Shown here piece after piece: positions 9,403-18,560 of a stretch of DNA of 64,000 nt (positions within the stretch are counted from its first letter, which is position 1; every line of letters begins with the position of its first letter). The DNA comes from Halalkalicoccus sp. CG83 (GTDB lineage Archaea > Halobacteriota > Halobacteria > Halobacteriales > Halalkalicoccaceae). Location of the stretch: positions 1,922,001 to 1,986,000 of the forward strand of contig NZ_JAZDDH010000001.1 of NCBI RefSeq assembly GCF_037081715.1, given 5' to 3'. Position numbers and translations under genes: made by a program. Below the pieces are notes generated by a model, which made no database searches, had not been told where the DNA came from, and saw nothing but the letters and a program-made list of their open reading frames with translations.

Positions 9403-10023
9403 CTACTGGCTCCCCCACTCCATGTCGCCGGTCGTGCCGTCGTCCGCGATCGCGGTCTCGCCGGCGGTCACCTTCTCGCCGTGTTCGACCTGGAGGTCCG
9501 CGTGGTCGATCTCCGGGGGCAACAGCGCGTCGACGCGGCTGCCGAACGCGATGTGACCGAGGCGTTCGCCGCGTTCGAGCTCGTCGCCGGCCTCGACGTA
9601 CGGGGTGATTCGCCGGGCGAACACGCCGGCGATCAGCGTCACCTCCGAGTCGGAGAACCGGACGTGGACCTTCTCGTTTCTGTCGGAGTCCTTCGAGAAC
9701 GCCGGCCGATACCCGCCGGACTCGTGTTCGATGCTCTCGACGACGGCGTCGTCGGGCGAACGGACCACGTGGACGTCGTGGACGTTCATGAAGATGCAGA
9801 CCCGGATCCGATCACCCTCGGTGCGGATCTCCGAGATCGTGCCGTCGGCGGGCGAGACGATGCCCGAAAAGGGCGGCGTGCGTTCGGGGTCGCGGAAGAA
9901 GAAGAGGGTGGCGCCCGCGGCGGCGAGGAACAACAGGCTGAGGGTCGGGCTGACCACGAACGCCGGGAAGACGAGCAACAACGGCGGGAGCGCGTACCAC
10001 CAGACGCCGGGAGCGAAGTCCAT
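9403..10023 (-). CDS. asd: Archaetidylserine/phosphatidylserine decarboxylase proenzyme
   Basis: Decarboxylates the serine headgroup of archaetidylserine to archaetidylethanolamine at the membrane. The 206-residue protein is of the short class: two N-terminal hydrophobic segments (residues 8-42), FFRDPERTPP, the SPADG motif (57-61), and the self-cleavage site FGS (160-162), where Ser162 becomes the pyruvoyl cofactor. The start at 10023 is the ATG in front of the first membrane segment; the frame upstream is polar and probably noncoding. It is divergent from the antiporter gene. Haloarchaea often place asd next to pssA, but pssA is not seen here. Confidence 0.9.
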   Translation of the reverse strand: MDFAPGVWWYALPPLLLVFPAFVVSPTLSLLFLAAAGATLFFFRDPERTPPFSGIVSPADGTISEIRTEGDRIRVCIFMNVHDVHVVRSPDDAVVESIEHESGGYRPAFSKDSDRNEKVHVRFSDSEVTLIAGVFARRITPYVEAGDELERGERLGHIAFGSRVDALLPPEIDHADLQVEHGEKVTAGETAIADDGTTGDMEWGSQ

Positions 10024-10129
10024 GGATTCGAGGTTCAACCCCCTGTCATACGGGTCTTTCGCTTGCTGGTTTTCTCGGCTTTCCAGCCAGCCCCGAGTCT
10101 TTACCGGTACGTGCTCCATGTCAACACAC

Positions 10130-11386
10130 ATGGTCGAAACGGCTGGTCTCGATCTTTTGAACCTGCTGTTAGTACTCACGCTCGCGTGGACGTTCGGCCT
10201 CCTCGTCGAACGCGTCGGCTATCCGGCGCTGATGGGGGAACTCCTCGCGGGCATCGTCTTCGGTCCGACGGTCCTGGGACTGATACACCCGACGGAGGCG
10301 CTCGACGTGTTCGCCGAACTCGGCGTCTTCCTGTTGATGATCTACGTCGGCATGGAGGTCGATCTTCACGACCTGTTCGAACTCGGACCGCAGGCGCTGA
10401 TGGTCGCGTTCGGCGGCTTCGTCGTCCCGTTCGGGCTCGGTTATCTGGTGGGCGACCTCATCGGCCTGGCGATCGAGCAGTCGCTGTTCGTCGGTATCGC
10501 GATGGCCGCCACCTCGCTGGCGACGAAATCCCGAATCCTGGTCGATCTCGACATCCTCGATACCCGCATCGCGGGCGTCCTGCTCGGCGGGGCGTTGCTG
10601 TCCGACGTGGGCGTGATGGTCGTGTTCGCCGGCATCATGGGCTTCATCGAAACCGGCGACGTGACCCCGCTCGATCTCGGTCTGGTCGCGGGGAAGGCGT
10701 TGCTGTTCTTCGCGGCGGCGCTCGTGTTCGGTGATCGATTCCTCCCGTATCTCTGGACACAACTGGAGACCTGGATGGAACGCCACGAGTTCGTCGATCC
10801 GACCTCGGCGTTCACCGTCGCACTCGTCGTCGCGCTGGTCTTCGCGTTCTTCGCGGCGCTCGTCGATCTCCACATGATCATCGGCGGGTTCATAGCCGGC
10901 CTGTTTCTTCGGCAGGCGCAGCTCGACCCCGACATCTACGATCACATGTACGACGTGATGTACGATCTGGCGATGGGCTTCTTCGCGCCGATCTTCTTCG
11001 TCACCGTCGCGTTCGAACTCACGCTCGACGTGTTCACAGGAGGATTGGACCTCCTCGTGCTCGTTTTGGCGGTGGCTTTCGTCAGCAAGATCGTCGGGAG
11101 CTGGCTGTTCGCCCTCCCGACGAAGCTCTCCCCGCGGGAGGGACTCGTCATCGGATTCGGGATGAACGGCCGCGGGACCGTCGAGATCGTCATCGTCTCG
11201 ATCGCCCTGTCGGCGGGGGTTATCGGCCAGGAACTCTTCTCCGTTCTCGTCTTCACGGCGATCTTCACCACGACGCTCGTTCCGCCCACGGTCAAATGGG
11301 GCGTCGACTGGCTCGAGCGGGCGGACGAACTCGTCTACACGGACGGTATCGACGTCGACGCGAGTTCCGAGGGGGCCGGCCCGTAG
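10130..11386 (+). CDS. CPA2-family cation:proton antiporter (KefB/NapA-like)
   Basis: A monovalent cation/proton antiporter of about 418 residues with 11-13 hydrophobic helices. Family marks include ERVGYPALMGELLAGIVFGP, FAELGVFLLMIYVGMEVDL and GMNGRGTVEIV near the end. There is no C-terminal TrkA-N/RCK domain, so it resembles short Na+/H+ or K+/H+ exchangers. An in-frame ATG at 10118 would add MSTH; both starts sit about 30 bases after a TTTA patch, so the choice is uncertain. The ion cannot be told from sequence. It probably contributes to Na+/K+ homeostasis, as does the TrkH gene at 14.6 kb. Confidence 0.88.
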   Translation: MVETAGLDLLNLLLVLTLAWTFGLLVERVGYPALMGELLAGIVFGPTVLGLIHPTEALDVFAELGVFLLMIYVGMEVDLHDLFELGPQALMVAFGGFVVPFGLGYLVGDLIGLAIEQSLFVGIAMAATSLATKSRILVDLDILDTRIAGVLLGGALLSDVGVMVVFAGIMGFIETGDVTPLDLGLVAGKALLFFAAALVFGDRFLPYLWTQLETWMERHEFVDPTSAFTVALVVALVFAFFAALVDLHMIIGGFIAGLFLRQAQLDPDIYDHMYDVMYDLAMGFFAPIFFVTVAFELTLDVFTGGLDLLVLVLAVAFVSKIVGSWLFALPTKLSPREGLVIGFGMNGRGTVEIVIVSIALSAGVIGQELFSVLVFTAIFTTTLVPPTVKWGVDWLERADELVYTDGIDVDASSEGAGP

Positions 11387-11493
11387 TCCGCCCTGACGTT
11401 CGACCAGGTCCCGACCCGTGACCGTTCGGCATCGCCCCGTCCGATGAACGCAGAGGTCGTGACCCGGGACTACCGTGATCGCGTGTGGATCGC

Positions 11494-14337
11494 TCAGTCC
11501 CAGAACGCCTGCGTTCTGGCGTACTCGCGCTCCTTCTCGAGGACGTCCCGGTAGAAGTCGTCCTCGCTCTCGCGGTGGTTGTTGATGATCAGCGCGGCGT
11601 TCCGGGGGCCGACGCCGCGGGCGGCGAGCGCGATCACCGCCTGCTTGCCGTGGCTCTGGACGAGGCTCGCGGCCCGGTAGGCTCTTTGAGTGGCCTTCTC
11701 CTCCTCGCCGTCCTTCTCGTCGGTTCGGACGGCGTCGACGACCTCCTCGGCCCACGGGTTGAGCGCGGCGATCCGCGTCGAGCCACACGAGGGACACTCG
11801 GGCTGCTCGGGGACGCGTTTCACCTGCTGGGTACGGTCCCACTCCCGACAGTGGAGACACGCGAGCAGGACGCGGTCCTCCCGAATGCGCTCCCTGACGG
11901 TCTCGATCACGCTCGCGTCGGCGTTCTCGGGGGCCAAGAGTTCGGTACTCGAGGACCGTCCGCTCAGTCCGAGCGGCGTTCGCTCGCCGACGCGCTCGAC
12001 CGCGAGGTCGCTCGACTGGATCCGCTCGAGAACGTCCGCCGCGCCCGGCACGTCGAGGTCCTCGTGGAACACCTCTCTCACCGCTTCCTCGTAGATCGGG
12101 GTGTCCTCGAGCGCGCCCAGCAGCCGGTCCATCGAGATCCCTCCTTTCGAGCGCTGCCAGGACTTGAGCGCGCCGAACTTCGTCGCGACCTGCGCAAGAC
12201 GGAACTTGAGCGCATCCGAGTTCTTCAGGCTGAGCTCGATCAGCGCCTCGACGTGGTCGGGGTCCGTCCCCTCGAACGTCTCGACGACGTCCCGAGCGGC
12301 GATGCCCGAGGGGATCGTGAGCTCGATCCGGTAGGGATCGGTCTCGAGGCCGACCGACGATCCGGTCCGCTGGCCGATCAGCGCCGAGAGCAGCCGCCCG
12401 AGCGTCTCGTTGACCTTGTGGCCGAGACACGCGTCGACGACGACGGTCCCCCGGGAGAACTCCACGAGGAGTCGGTCGTCCGCCGGAAGCGGGTGGCCCG
12501 TCTCGACGTGGCGCTCGATCGGCGAGAGCGCCTCGCTCGCGGTGTGCTCATCGGTCGGGTAACGCGAGGTGAACTCGCGGGCGACCGCCTCGCGAGAGGC
12601 GCCGTTCTCGAACTGCGAGGCCGCGATCCGCCGGAGCTCGCCGACGCCCTGTGCGATCGCGTATGGGACGGGGATCTCCTGGCCGACCCACGAGGGGACC
12701 TCGCTCGCGGGGTCCTCGACGGGGCTCACCCGCACCTTCTCGTCCTCGTCGTCGATCTCGACGATCCGCCACATCTCGCCACGCTGGATGAACGTCGCGC
12801 CGGGCTCGACGAACGTGGTGACGAAGCGCTCGTCGAGCGTCCCAACCTGCCGGCCGCTCGCGACGTCGTGGACCTCGAACGTCGCCTCGTCGGGGATCAT
12901 CGAGAGATTGGCGTAGACGTACTGCCACGTCCCGCCCGACTTCTCGAGCGTGTCGGCCTCCTCGTCGAGCCAGAGGATCCTGTTGCTACTCAGCTCCCGG
13001 ACCACCTCCCGGAACGTCTCGCGCGAGGTGTCGGCAAAGGGCGCGGCGCGCGTACAGATCTCGTAGGCCTTCGACGCCGAGATCTCGCCGTGACCCATCA
13101 CGAGCCCCGCGATCTGGTTGGCGAGCGTATCGAGGCTACCCGCGTGGATGCGGGCCGGCTCGACGTCGCCGCGTTCGGCGCGCTCGACGATCGCCATCGC
13201 CTCGAGCGCGTCGTCGGGGGTGGTGGCGATCACCGTTCCCGACGACACCTGATCGCTCCGGTGGCCCGCCCGGCCCACCCGCTGGAGCAGGCGCGCGACC
13301 TCGCGTGGGCTCGCGTACTGGACGACGTGATCCACGCGGCCGACGTCGATACCGAGCTCCATCGAGGAGGTACAGAGCAGCCCGTCGAGCTCGCCGGCCT
13401 TGAACGCGTCCTCCACCTCGACGCGGGCGTCACGCGAGAGCGAGCCGTGGTGGACGCCGACGTTCGCGTCCATCGCCTTGAACCGCGAGCCGAGCGCCTC
13501 CGCGGTCTGTCGCGTGTTGACGAAGATCAGCGTGGATTCGTTCGTCTCGACGATCTCGTTGATCGCCCGGACGTGGCTCGCCATCTCGGGCTCGGTGACG
13601 AGCTCGCTCGCCAACCGCTCGTCGCCAGCCTCGATCTTGGGGGTGAGCACGCGCAGATCGAGTCGGCTGCCGGCGTCGGCCTCGCAGACGGCACACGGGC
13701 GGTTGCCGGTGAGAAAGGCGCCGACCTCCTCCGGATCGCCCACCGTCGCGGAGAGGCCGATCCGCTGGAACGGACCGGCGAGATCAGCGAGGCGCTCGAG
13801 GGCCACCGCGAGCTGGGCGCCGCGTTTCGAGCTCGCGAGCTCGTGGACCTCGTCGACGACGACGTGTTCGAGGTCCGAGAGCGCCTCCCTGAGCTTCGAT
13901 CCGGTGAGCATCGCCTGGACCGTCTCGGGAGTGGTCACGAGCACGTCCGGCGGGTCGTTCGCCTGCTTCTGTCGCTGGTAGTCCGTGGTGTCGCCGTGGC
14001 GGACGTCGACGTCGATCCCCAACGTCTCGCCCCACCAGTCCAGCCGCTCGCGCATGTCGCGGTTGAGCGCCCGCAGCGGGGTGACGTAGAGCGCGGAGAT
14101 GCCGAACCGGTCCTCGGATCGCGCGATGTAATCGAACACCGGCAGCATCGCCGTCTCGGTCTTGCCAGTCCCGGTGGGGGCGATCACGAGCGCGTTCTCG
14201 CCCGCGGCGAGCGGCGGGATGGCGGCCCGTTGGGGTGCCGTCGGCGTCTCGAACCCCCGCTCGGAGAGCGCCGATCGAACCGCGGGTCCCAGCCGCTCGA
14301 AGACCGCAGGGTCGGTCGCGGTCCCTGCCTCAGTCAT
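11494..14337 (-). CDS. Lhr-type superfamily 2 DNA helicase
   Basis: A large ATP-dependent helicase of 947 residues related to Lhr/ASCC3, implicated in archaeal and bacterial DNA repair. Motif I is APTGTGKT (53-60), motif II DEVH (162-165), motif III LSATV, and the helicase C domain has TLIFVNTRQ and QRVGRAGH. The middle holds the winged-helix and Lhr core segments. Near the C-terminus a zinc ribbon (CLHCREW...CPSCGS) is followed by a helical end with GVGPRNAALIINN, which resembles a helix-hairpin-helix. The start at 14337 (MTEAGTATDP) is chosen because the extension to 14481 lacks conserved pattern. Confidence 0.9.
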   Translation of the reverse strand: MTEAGTATDPAVFERLGPAVRSALSERGFETPTAPQRAAIPPLAAGENALVIAPTGTGKTETAMLPVFDYIARSEDRFGISALYVTPLRALNRDMRERLDWWGETLGIDVDVRHGDTTDYQRQKQANDPPDVLVTTPETVQAMLTGSKLREALSDLEHVVVDEVHELASSKRGAQLAVALERLADLAGPFQRIGLSATVGDPEEVGAFLTGNRPCAVCEADAGSRLDLRVLTPKIEAGDERLASELVTEPEMASHVRAINEIVETNESTLIFVNTRQTAEALGSRFKAMDANVGVHHGSLSRDARVEVEDAFKAGELDGLLCTSSMELGIDVGRVDHVVQYASPREVARLLQRVGRAGHRSDQVSSGTVIATTPDDALEAMAIVERAERGDVEPARIHAGSLDTLANQIAGLVMGHGEISASKAYEICTRAAPFADTSRETFREVVRELSSNRILWLDEEADTLEKSGGTWQYVYANLSMIPDEATFEVHDVASGRQVGTLDERFVTTFVEPGATFIQRGEMWRIVEIDDEDEKVRVSPVEDPASEVPSWVGQEIPVPYAIAQGVGELRRIAASQFENGASREAVAREFTSRYPTDEHTASEALSPIERHVETGHPLPADDRLLVEFSRGTVVVDACLGHKVNETLGRLLSALIGQRTGSSVGLETDPYRIELTIPSGIAARDVVETFEGTDPDHVEALIELSLKNSDALKFRLAQVATKFGALKSWQRSKGGISMDRLLGALEDTPIYEEAVREVFHEDLDVPGAADVLERIQSSDLAVERVGERTPLGLSGRSSSTELLAPENADASVIETVRERIREDRVLLACLHCREWDRTQQVKRVPEQPECPSCGSTRIAALNPWAEEVVDAVRTDEKDGEEEKATQRAYRAASLVQSHGKQAVIALAARGVGPRNAALIINNHRESEDDFYRDVLEKEREYARTQAFWD

Positions 14338-14620
14338 CACGGGAAATAGTGTCCAGCGGTGGATAAGGGCTCCGTTCACGCCGATTTCCCCGTGTGGATT
14401 TCGATCCGATCGTCCCGAATCCTCCTCGGCGTTCGACGGGTTCACCCCTCGGAGACGGGAGGGACGTAATCCACATAGCAACGCTCAAGGAACTCCCCGA
14501 GGGGACTGTAAACGAGCGCTTTCCACATCGGCGTCCCCGCCCGATCCGATGCGGAGAGTACGATATCGAGGGAGACGTCACCGGACGAACGTCGCTCGGC
14601 CTTACCTACCCTACCCATCG

Positions 14621-16153
14621 ATGAGAACTCACGTCGACCACGAAGCCTGCCTGAGCCTCGTCGGAACCGTGCTCAGATACATGTCCGTCCCGTTGTTCGT
14701 TCCGGTCGCGATAGCGCTCGTCTATCGCGAGAGCGTCCTCCCGTTCGTCGCGACGATCCTCGTCGCGTTCGTCCTCGGTACCGCGCTCGAACGGCTCGAT
14801 CCCGAACCGGACCTCGGCCACCGCGAGGGGTTCCTGTTCATCGGCCTGACGTGGCTCGCGGTCCCGCTTCTCGGCACCCTGCCCTATCTCATCGCGGGAC
14901 AGGGAACGGTGGCCCACCCCGTGAACGCGCTGTTCGAGAGCATGAGTGGCTTCACTACCACCGGCGCGACGGTGCTCGGCGAGATCAGCGTCGAGCAGCA
15001 CTCGCGCTCGCTGCTGATGTGGCGCCAGCTCACCCAGTGGCTCGGCGGCATGGGGATCGTCGTGCTCATGGTCGCCATCCTTCCCGAACTCTCCGTGGGC
15101 GGGGCACAGCTCGTCAAGAACGAAGCGCCCGGCTTCGGCATCGACAAACTCACGCCACACATCAAGGAGACCGCACGCGCACTCTGGACGGTCTACATCG
15201 GCTTCACCCTCCTCGCCTGCCTTCTCTACTACGGGCTCCATCTCGCCGGGCTGGCACCCAATATGGACCTCTACAACGCCGTCGCCCACGCGTTCACGAC
15301 GATGCCGACCGGCGGGTTCTCGCCCGAGGCCAGGAGCATCGAGGCGTTCTCGCCCGCGATCCAGTGGGCGGTGATGCCGTTCATGATCGTCGCCGGCACC
15401 AACTTCGCCCTGCTCTGGTACGCGTTTCACGGCCATCCGGACCGGCTGTTCGGCAACTCCGAGTTCCGCACCTATCTCGGCGCGATCGGCGTCCTCGGCA
15501 CGCTCGTCGCGATTCTCCTGTTCGTGGACGTCGGCCTCGCGGAGGTCCCCGCCGAGATCGACCCCATCCCGGGCGACGCCGAACACTCCGCTCGCCAGGC
15601 GCTGTTCCAGGTGATCGCCATCGTCACGACAACCGGGTACGCCAGCATGGACTTCAACACGTGGAGCGCACCGACGCAGTCGATCCTCATGTTCGCCATG
15701 TTCCTCGGGGGTTCGGCCGGATCCGCGGCCGGCTCGATAAAGATCATTCGGTGGTACGTGATCGGCCGGTCCGCCGGCCGAGAGCTGTTCACGACGGTCC
15801 ATCCCGAGGCGGTGCGTCCGATCCGGATGGCCAACGAGATCATCGACGAGGAGGCGATCCGTGGCATCTTCATCCTCACGCTTGCGTTCTTCGCCGTCTT
15901 CGCCCTGTCGACGGTACTGATATTCCTCGACGGGGTTCGGACCGGAATCTCGCTGACGACGCTCGAGGCGATGAGCGTCGCCATGGCGACGCTCGGGAAC
16001 ATCGGACCCGGGTTCGGTATCGTCGGACCGATGGACAGCTACCTGCCGTTCTCCGACACGGCGAAGCTCTACATGGTGTTTCTCATGTGGATCGGTCGAC
16101 TGGAGATCCTCTCGGTAGTGGTGATCCTCACGCCGTCGTACTGGCGGAGCTGA
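14621..16153 (+). CDS. trkH: TrkH-type potassium uptake protein
   Basis: The membrane subunit of a Trk/Ktr K+ uptake system, essential to haloarchaea that keep molar K+ inside. The 510-residue product contains the four pore repeats: SGFTTTGATV, FTTMPTGGFS, VTTTGYASMD and LGNIGPGFG, each with the filter glycine, separated by paired helices. The fold-typical QWLGGMGIVVL is also present. Its regulatory TrkA partner is not adjacent; the TrkA-N/DHH gene at 34.2 kb has a different domain set. The ATG at 14621 follows a clean upstream region of about 280 bases; the longer frame is unlikely. Confidence 0.94.
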   Translation: MRTHVDHEACLSLVGTVLRYMSVPLFVPVAIALVYRESVLPFVATILVAFVLGTALERLDPEPDLGHREGFLFIGLTWLAVPLLGTLPYLIAGQGTVAHPVNALFESMSGFTTTGATVLGEISVEQHSRSLLMWRQLTQWLGGMGIVVLMVAILPELSVGGAQLVKNEAPGFGIDKLTPHIKETARALWTVYIGFTLLACLLYYGLHLAGLAPNMDLYNAVAHAFTTMPTGGFSPEARSIEAFSPAIQWAVMPFMIVAGTNFALLWYAFHGHPDRLFGNSEFRTYLGAIGVLGTLVAILLFVDVGLAEVPAEIDPIPGDAEHSARQALFQVIAIVTTTGYASMDFNTWSAPTQSILMFAMFLGGSAGSAAGSIKIIRWYVIGRSAGRELFTTVHPEAVRPIRMANEIIDEEAIRGIFILTLAFFAVFALSTVLIFLDGVRTGISLTTLEAMSVAMATLGNIGPGFGIVGPMDSYLPFSDTAKLYMVFLMWIGRLEILSVVVILTPSYWRS

Positions 16154-16186
16154 TCGCCTGCGCCGGGCCGTCTCCCGACTCGACCC

Positions 16187-16960
16187 TCAGATATCGACGT
16201 AGGAGCCGAGTCTCGTTCCGTCGAGCAGGTACGCCTCGCCGTCGGCGAGGCCGTCGGGGAGGAACGGACAGAGGAACTCCTGGTCGGCGTTGATCCAGGT
16301 CCCGCCCACGAGGTCGTTGAACGCCGGGAAGACGACGAGTTCGGGGTCGTTCCACGACACGCCGGTACGGCCCTCGAAGGTCTCGCGAACGAGCCGGCCT
16401 CGCAGCCAGGCGCGTTCGACGCGACTCCCGCCCACCTCGTCGGTCAGCCGGACGCGGGGGTGTTCGTGGCCCATACAGACGGTCCGCGCGCCGAGCACCT
16501 CGCCATCGGGCCAGCTATGCCCGTGGACGAACCCCACGTCGCCGAGCCGGCGACCGCTCCCGTCCGTGACCGTCACCTCGGGGATCGATCCCGGGGTTCG
16601 GGGCGAGCGTGCCTGCTCGATCACCGACTCGACGTCGCCGTCGTGGTTGCCCTTTACGATCGTCACGGGGGTAGAAAGCGACTCGAGAAGGACCTCGATC
16701 TCGCCGCGCTCGGCGCCGCCGGGCCCGCCGATCGAGTGCATGAAGTCGCCGAGCACGACCAGGCGATCCGCCTTCGCTCGGCGGAGCAGTCGATGGACGT
16801 GCTCGCGGCGTCGTTCCGCCCGGCTCGAGACCTCGACGCCGTTCTCGTATCTGAGCGCCTGCTCGATCCCGGCGTGGTAGTCGGCGATCACGAGCGCGCG
16901 CTCGTCGCCGAGGTCGGCGACCGCCGCCGGCTCGTCGGGGATCGGATCGACGCGCCCCAT
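16187..16960 (-). CDS. rpe: Calcineurin-like phosphoesterase of the RPA operon (Rpe)
   Basis: A metallophosphoesterase of 257 residues with the full metal-site set: DYHAG, GDFMHS, GNHDGD, HGHSWPDG and GHEHP. In Haloferax the phosphoesterase Rpe is co-transcribed with rpa1 and rpap1, and the same order is seen here (rpa1, rpap1, rpe, minus strand, 4 bases after rpap1). This suggests a link to single-strand DNA handling; its substrate is unknown. The last residues (YLLDGTRLGSYVDI) are intact and the ATG at 16960 is well placed. The operon context raises confidence beyond the generic family. Confidence 0.88.
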   Translation of the reverse strand: MGRVDPIPDEPAAVADLGDERALVIADYHAGIEQALRYENGVEVSSRAERRREHVHRLLRRAKADRLVVLGDFMHSIGGPGGAERGEIEVLLESLSTPVTIVKGNHDGDVESVIEQARSPRTPGSIPEVTVTDGSGRRLGDVGFVHGHSWPDGEVLGARTVCMGHEHPRVRLTDEVGGSRVERAWLRGRLVRETFEGRTGVSWNDPELVVFPAFNDLVGGTWINADQEFLCPFLPDGLADGEAYLLDGTRLGSYVDI

Positions 16961-16964
16961 CCGG

Positions 16965-18560
16965 TCAGATCGGCTTCAGCACGCCGTCCTGGGGCTCGTA
17001 GCACCGACCGCTCATCAGCGCGCTCTCGATGGCGTCGTCGACGGCGTCGGCGTCGACCCCGTGCTCCTCCGCGACCCGGGAGACGACCTCCGAGCGATCG
17101 GCGCCGTCGCCGCCGGCGAGCTCTCGCATCGTCTCCATCGCGGCGTCCTCGACGTTGACGTCCGACCCTTCCTCCTCGTCCTCCGATTCGGCCTCGGCGT
17201 CCTCCTCGGGAGCGCCGGCCGATACCTCCTCGGTTTCGGTCTCGGCCTGGGCTTCGAGGTCGGCCAGTTCGTCCGCATCGGGGACGTCGATCCCCGCCTC
17301 GCCGGGCTCGTCGACCTCCCCGCCGGTCGAGAAGTCAACGCCGAACTCCTCCTCGACCTCGGCGCGTTCCTCGTCGTCGAGCTCGTAGAACGCCTCCTCG
17401 TCGGCTGCTGCCGTCGGCTCGTCGGACGCGGGCGTCGCTTCCGCATCGGGCTCCGACGCCGTTTCCGGCTCGGACTCCTCGGTCGACGTCGAACCCGACG
17501 GCTCGAAGTCGCCGAGATCGTCGGTCGTTCCTTCGGTCGTCGGCTCCGACTCCGCTTTCGTTTCCGTTTCCGCGCTCGCTTCGGCGTCCACGTCCCTCCC
17601 GACGGCCGAACCGGACGGTCCCTGTTCGCCCTCTCCCGGCCCGGTGCCGGTCTCCGATGTGTGCGTCGCGTCCGGCTCCACTGCCTCGGGTTCGGGGGCG
17701 GTCGTCTCGGCTTTGGCCTCGATCTCGGCCTCCGACGGCTCGGAGCCGCCCGTGGCCGGTTCGCTTCCCGATTCCTCGGGTTCGTGCGCGGTGACGGGTT
17801 CGTCCTCGGTGTCGACGGCGGTCGGTGCCGCCTCCACGGACCCCTGCAGCTCCGAGATCGAGGTCTCGCGACCGTCGTCCTCGTCCGGAGCGATCCCGGG
17901 GGCGTCGACGGAGTCGACCTCGCCGGCGACCTGTCTCGCGGCGTCGAGCGCGCTCTCGCGCAGCGCGTCGAGGTAGGCCGGCGTTGTCCCGTAGTGGTCG
18001 CGAGCGAGCGCGATCCCGCTCGCCCGTTCGGAATCGAGCCCGGCTTCGATCAGCGCCTCCTCCAGGTCCCCCCCGTCGACCTCGAACGACTGGGCGAACT
18101 CGGCGATCCGATCGAGGGTGTGGGCCGCGGCCTGGACGGTCCAGCGGTCGCGGGTCTCGGCGTCGACTTCCGCGACGCTCTCGGGCCGGATCGACGTGAA
18201 CACGCGATCGGAGTCCTCGGGCTGGAAGGCGTTGGCCTTCCCCGTAACCGCGACGAACGCCGGCGGCTCCGTGCGTTCGAGGAAGGCGAGCGCGTCGGGC
18301 TGGTACTGGCCGGCGTAGACCACGAACGCGCCGGTCGGATCGACGACCCGGGCGCGGACCACCTCCTCGTTGACGCGTTCGAGTTCGGTGAGGACGCCGA
18401 CGACGAACAGCCGGTTGACCCGCGCTCCCGTGGGGACGATCACGTACTTCGGGGCGCGCTCCTCGTCGCTGTCGGCGTACTCGAGGTCGGCGGCGTCGAA
18501 CTCCGCGGCGAACAGCCGGTGGGCGACCTCGCGTCGTCCCGGCGCGTCGCTTCCGCTCAT
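16965..18560 (-). CDS. rpap1: RPA-associated protein RPAP1 (OB-fold, acidic linker, C-terminal winged-helix-like part)
   Basis: The partner of RPA1 in haloarchaea; deletion studies in Haloferax indicate the pair acts together in DNA replication/repair. Residues 1 to about 140 carry an OB-fold-like region (RVNRLFVVGVLTELERVNEEVVRARVVDPTG, here split over strands), followed by a helical part to about 210. A low-complexity Glu/Asp/Ala/Thr-rich stretch of about 250 residues follows. The C-terminal 60 residues (DRSEVVSRVAEEHGVDADAVDDAIESA) look like a winged helix, as in eukaryotic RPA32. Its ATG overlaps the rpa1 stop (ATGA), so the two are translationally coupled. The acidic linker is unusually long. 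Confidence 0.88.
   Translation of the reverse strand: MSGSDAPGRREVAHRLFAAEFDAADLEYADSDEERAPKYVIVPTGARVNRLFVVGVLTELERVNEEVVRARVVDPTGAFVVYAGQYQPDALAFLERTEPPAFVAVTGKANAFQPEDSDRVFTSIRPESVAEVDAETRDRWTVQAAAHTLDRIAEFAQSFEVDGGDLEEALIEAGLDSERASGIALARDHYGTTPAYLDALRESALDAARQVAGEVDSVDAPGIAPDEDDGRETSISELQGSVEAAPTAVDTEDEPVTAHEPEESGSEPATGGSEPSEAEIEAKAETTAPEPEAVEPDATHTSETGTGPGEGEQGPSGSAVGRDVDAEASAETETKAESEPTTEGTTDDLGDFEPSGSTSTEESEPETASEPDAEATPASDEPTAAADEEAFYELDDEERAEVEEEFGVDFSTGGEVDEPGEAGIDVPDADELADLEAQAETETEEVSAGAPEEDAEAESEDEEEGSDVNVEDAAMETMRELAGGDGADRSEVVSRVAEEHGVDADAVDDAIESALMSGRCYEPQDGVLKPI

Noticed and set aside
8942-9418. 158-codon minus-strand frame upstream of the channel gene
   Set aside because: No hydrophobic or family-like segments; composition looks random.
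11485-14349. 954-codon plus-strand frame over the helicase gene
   Set aside because: Antisense shadow of the helicase; the helicase frame carries all family motifs.
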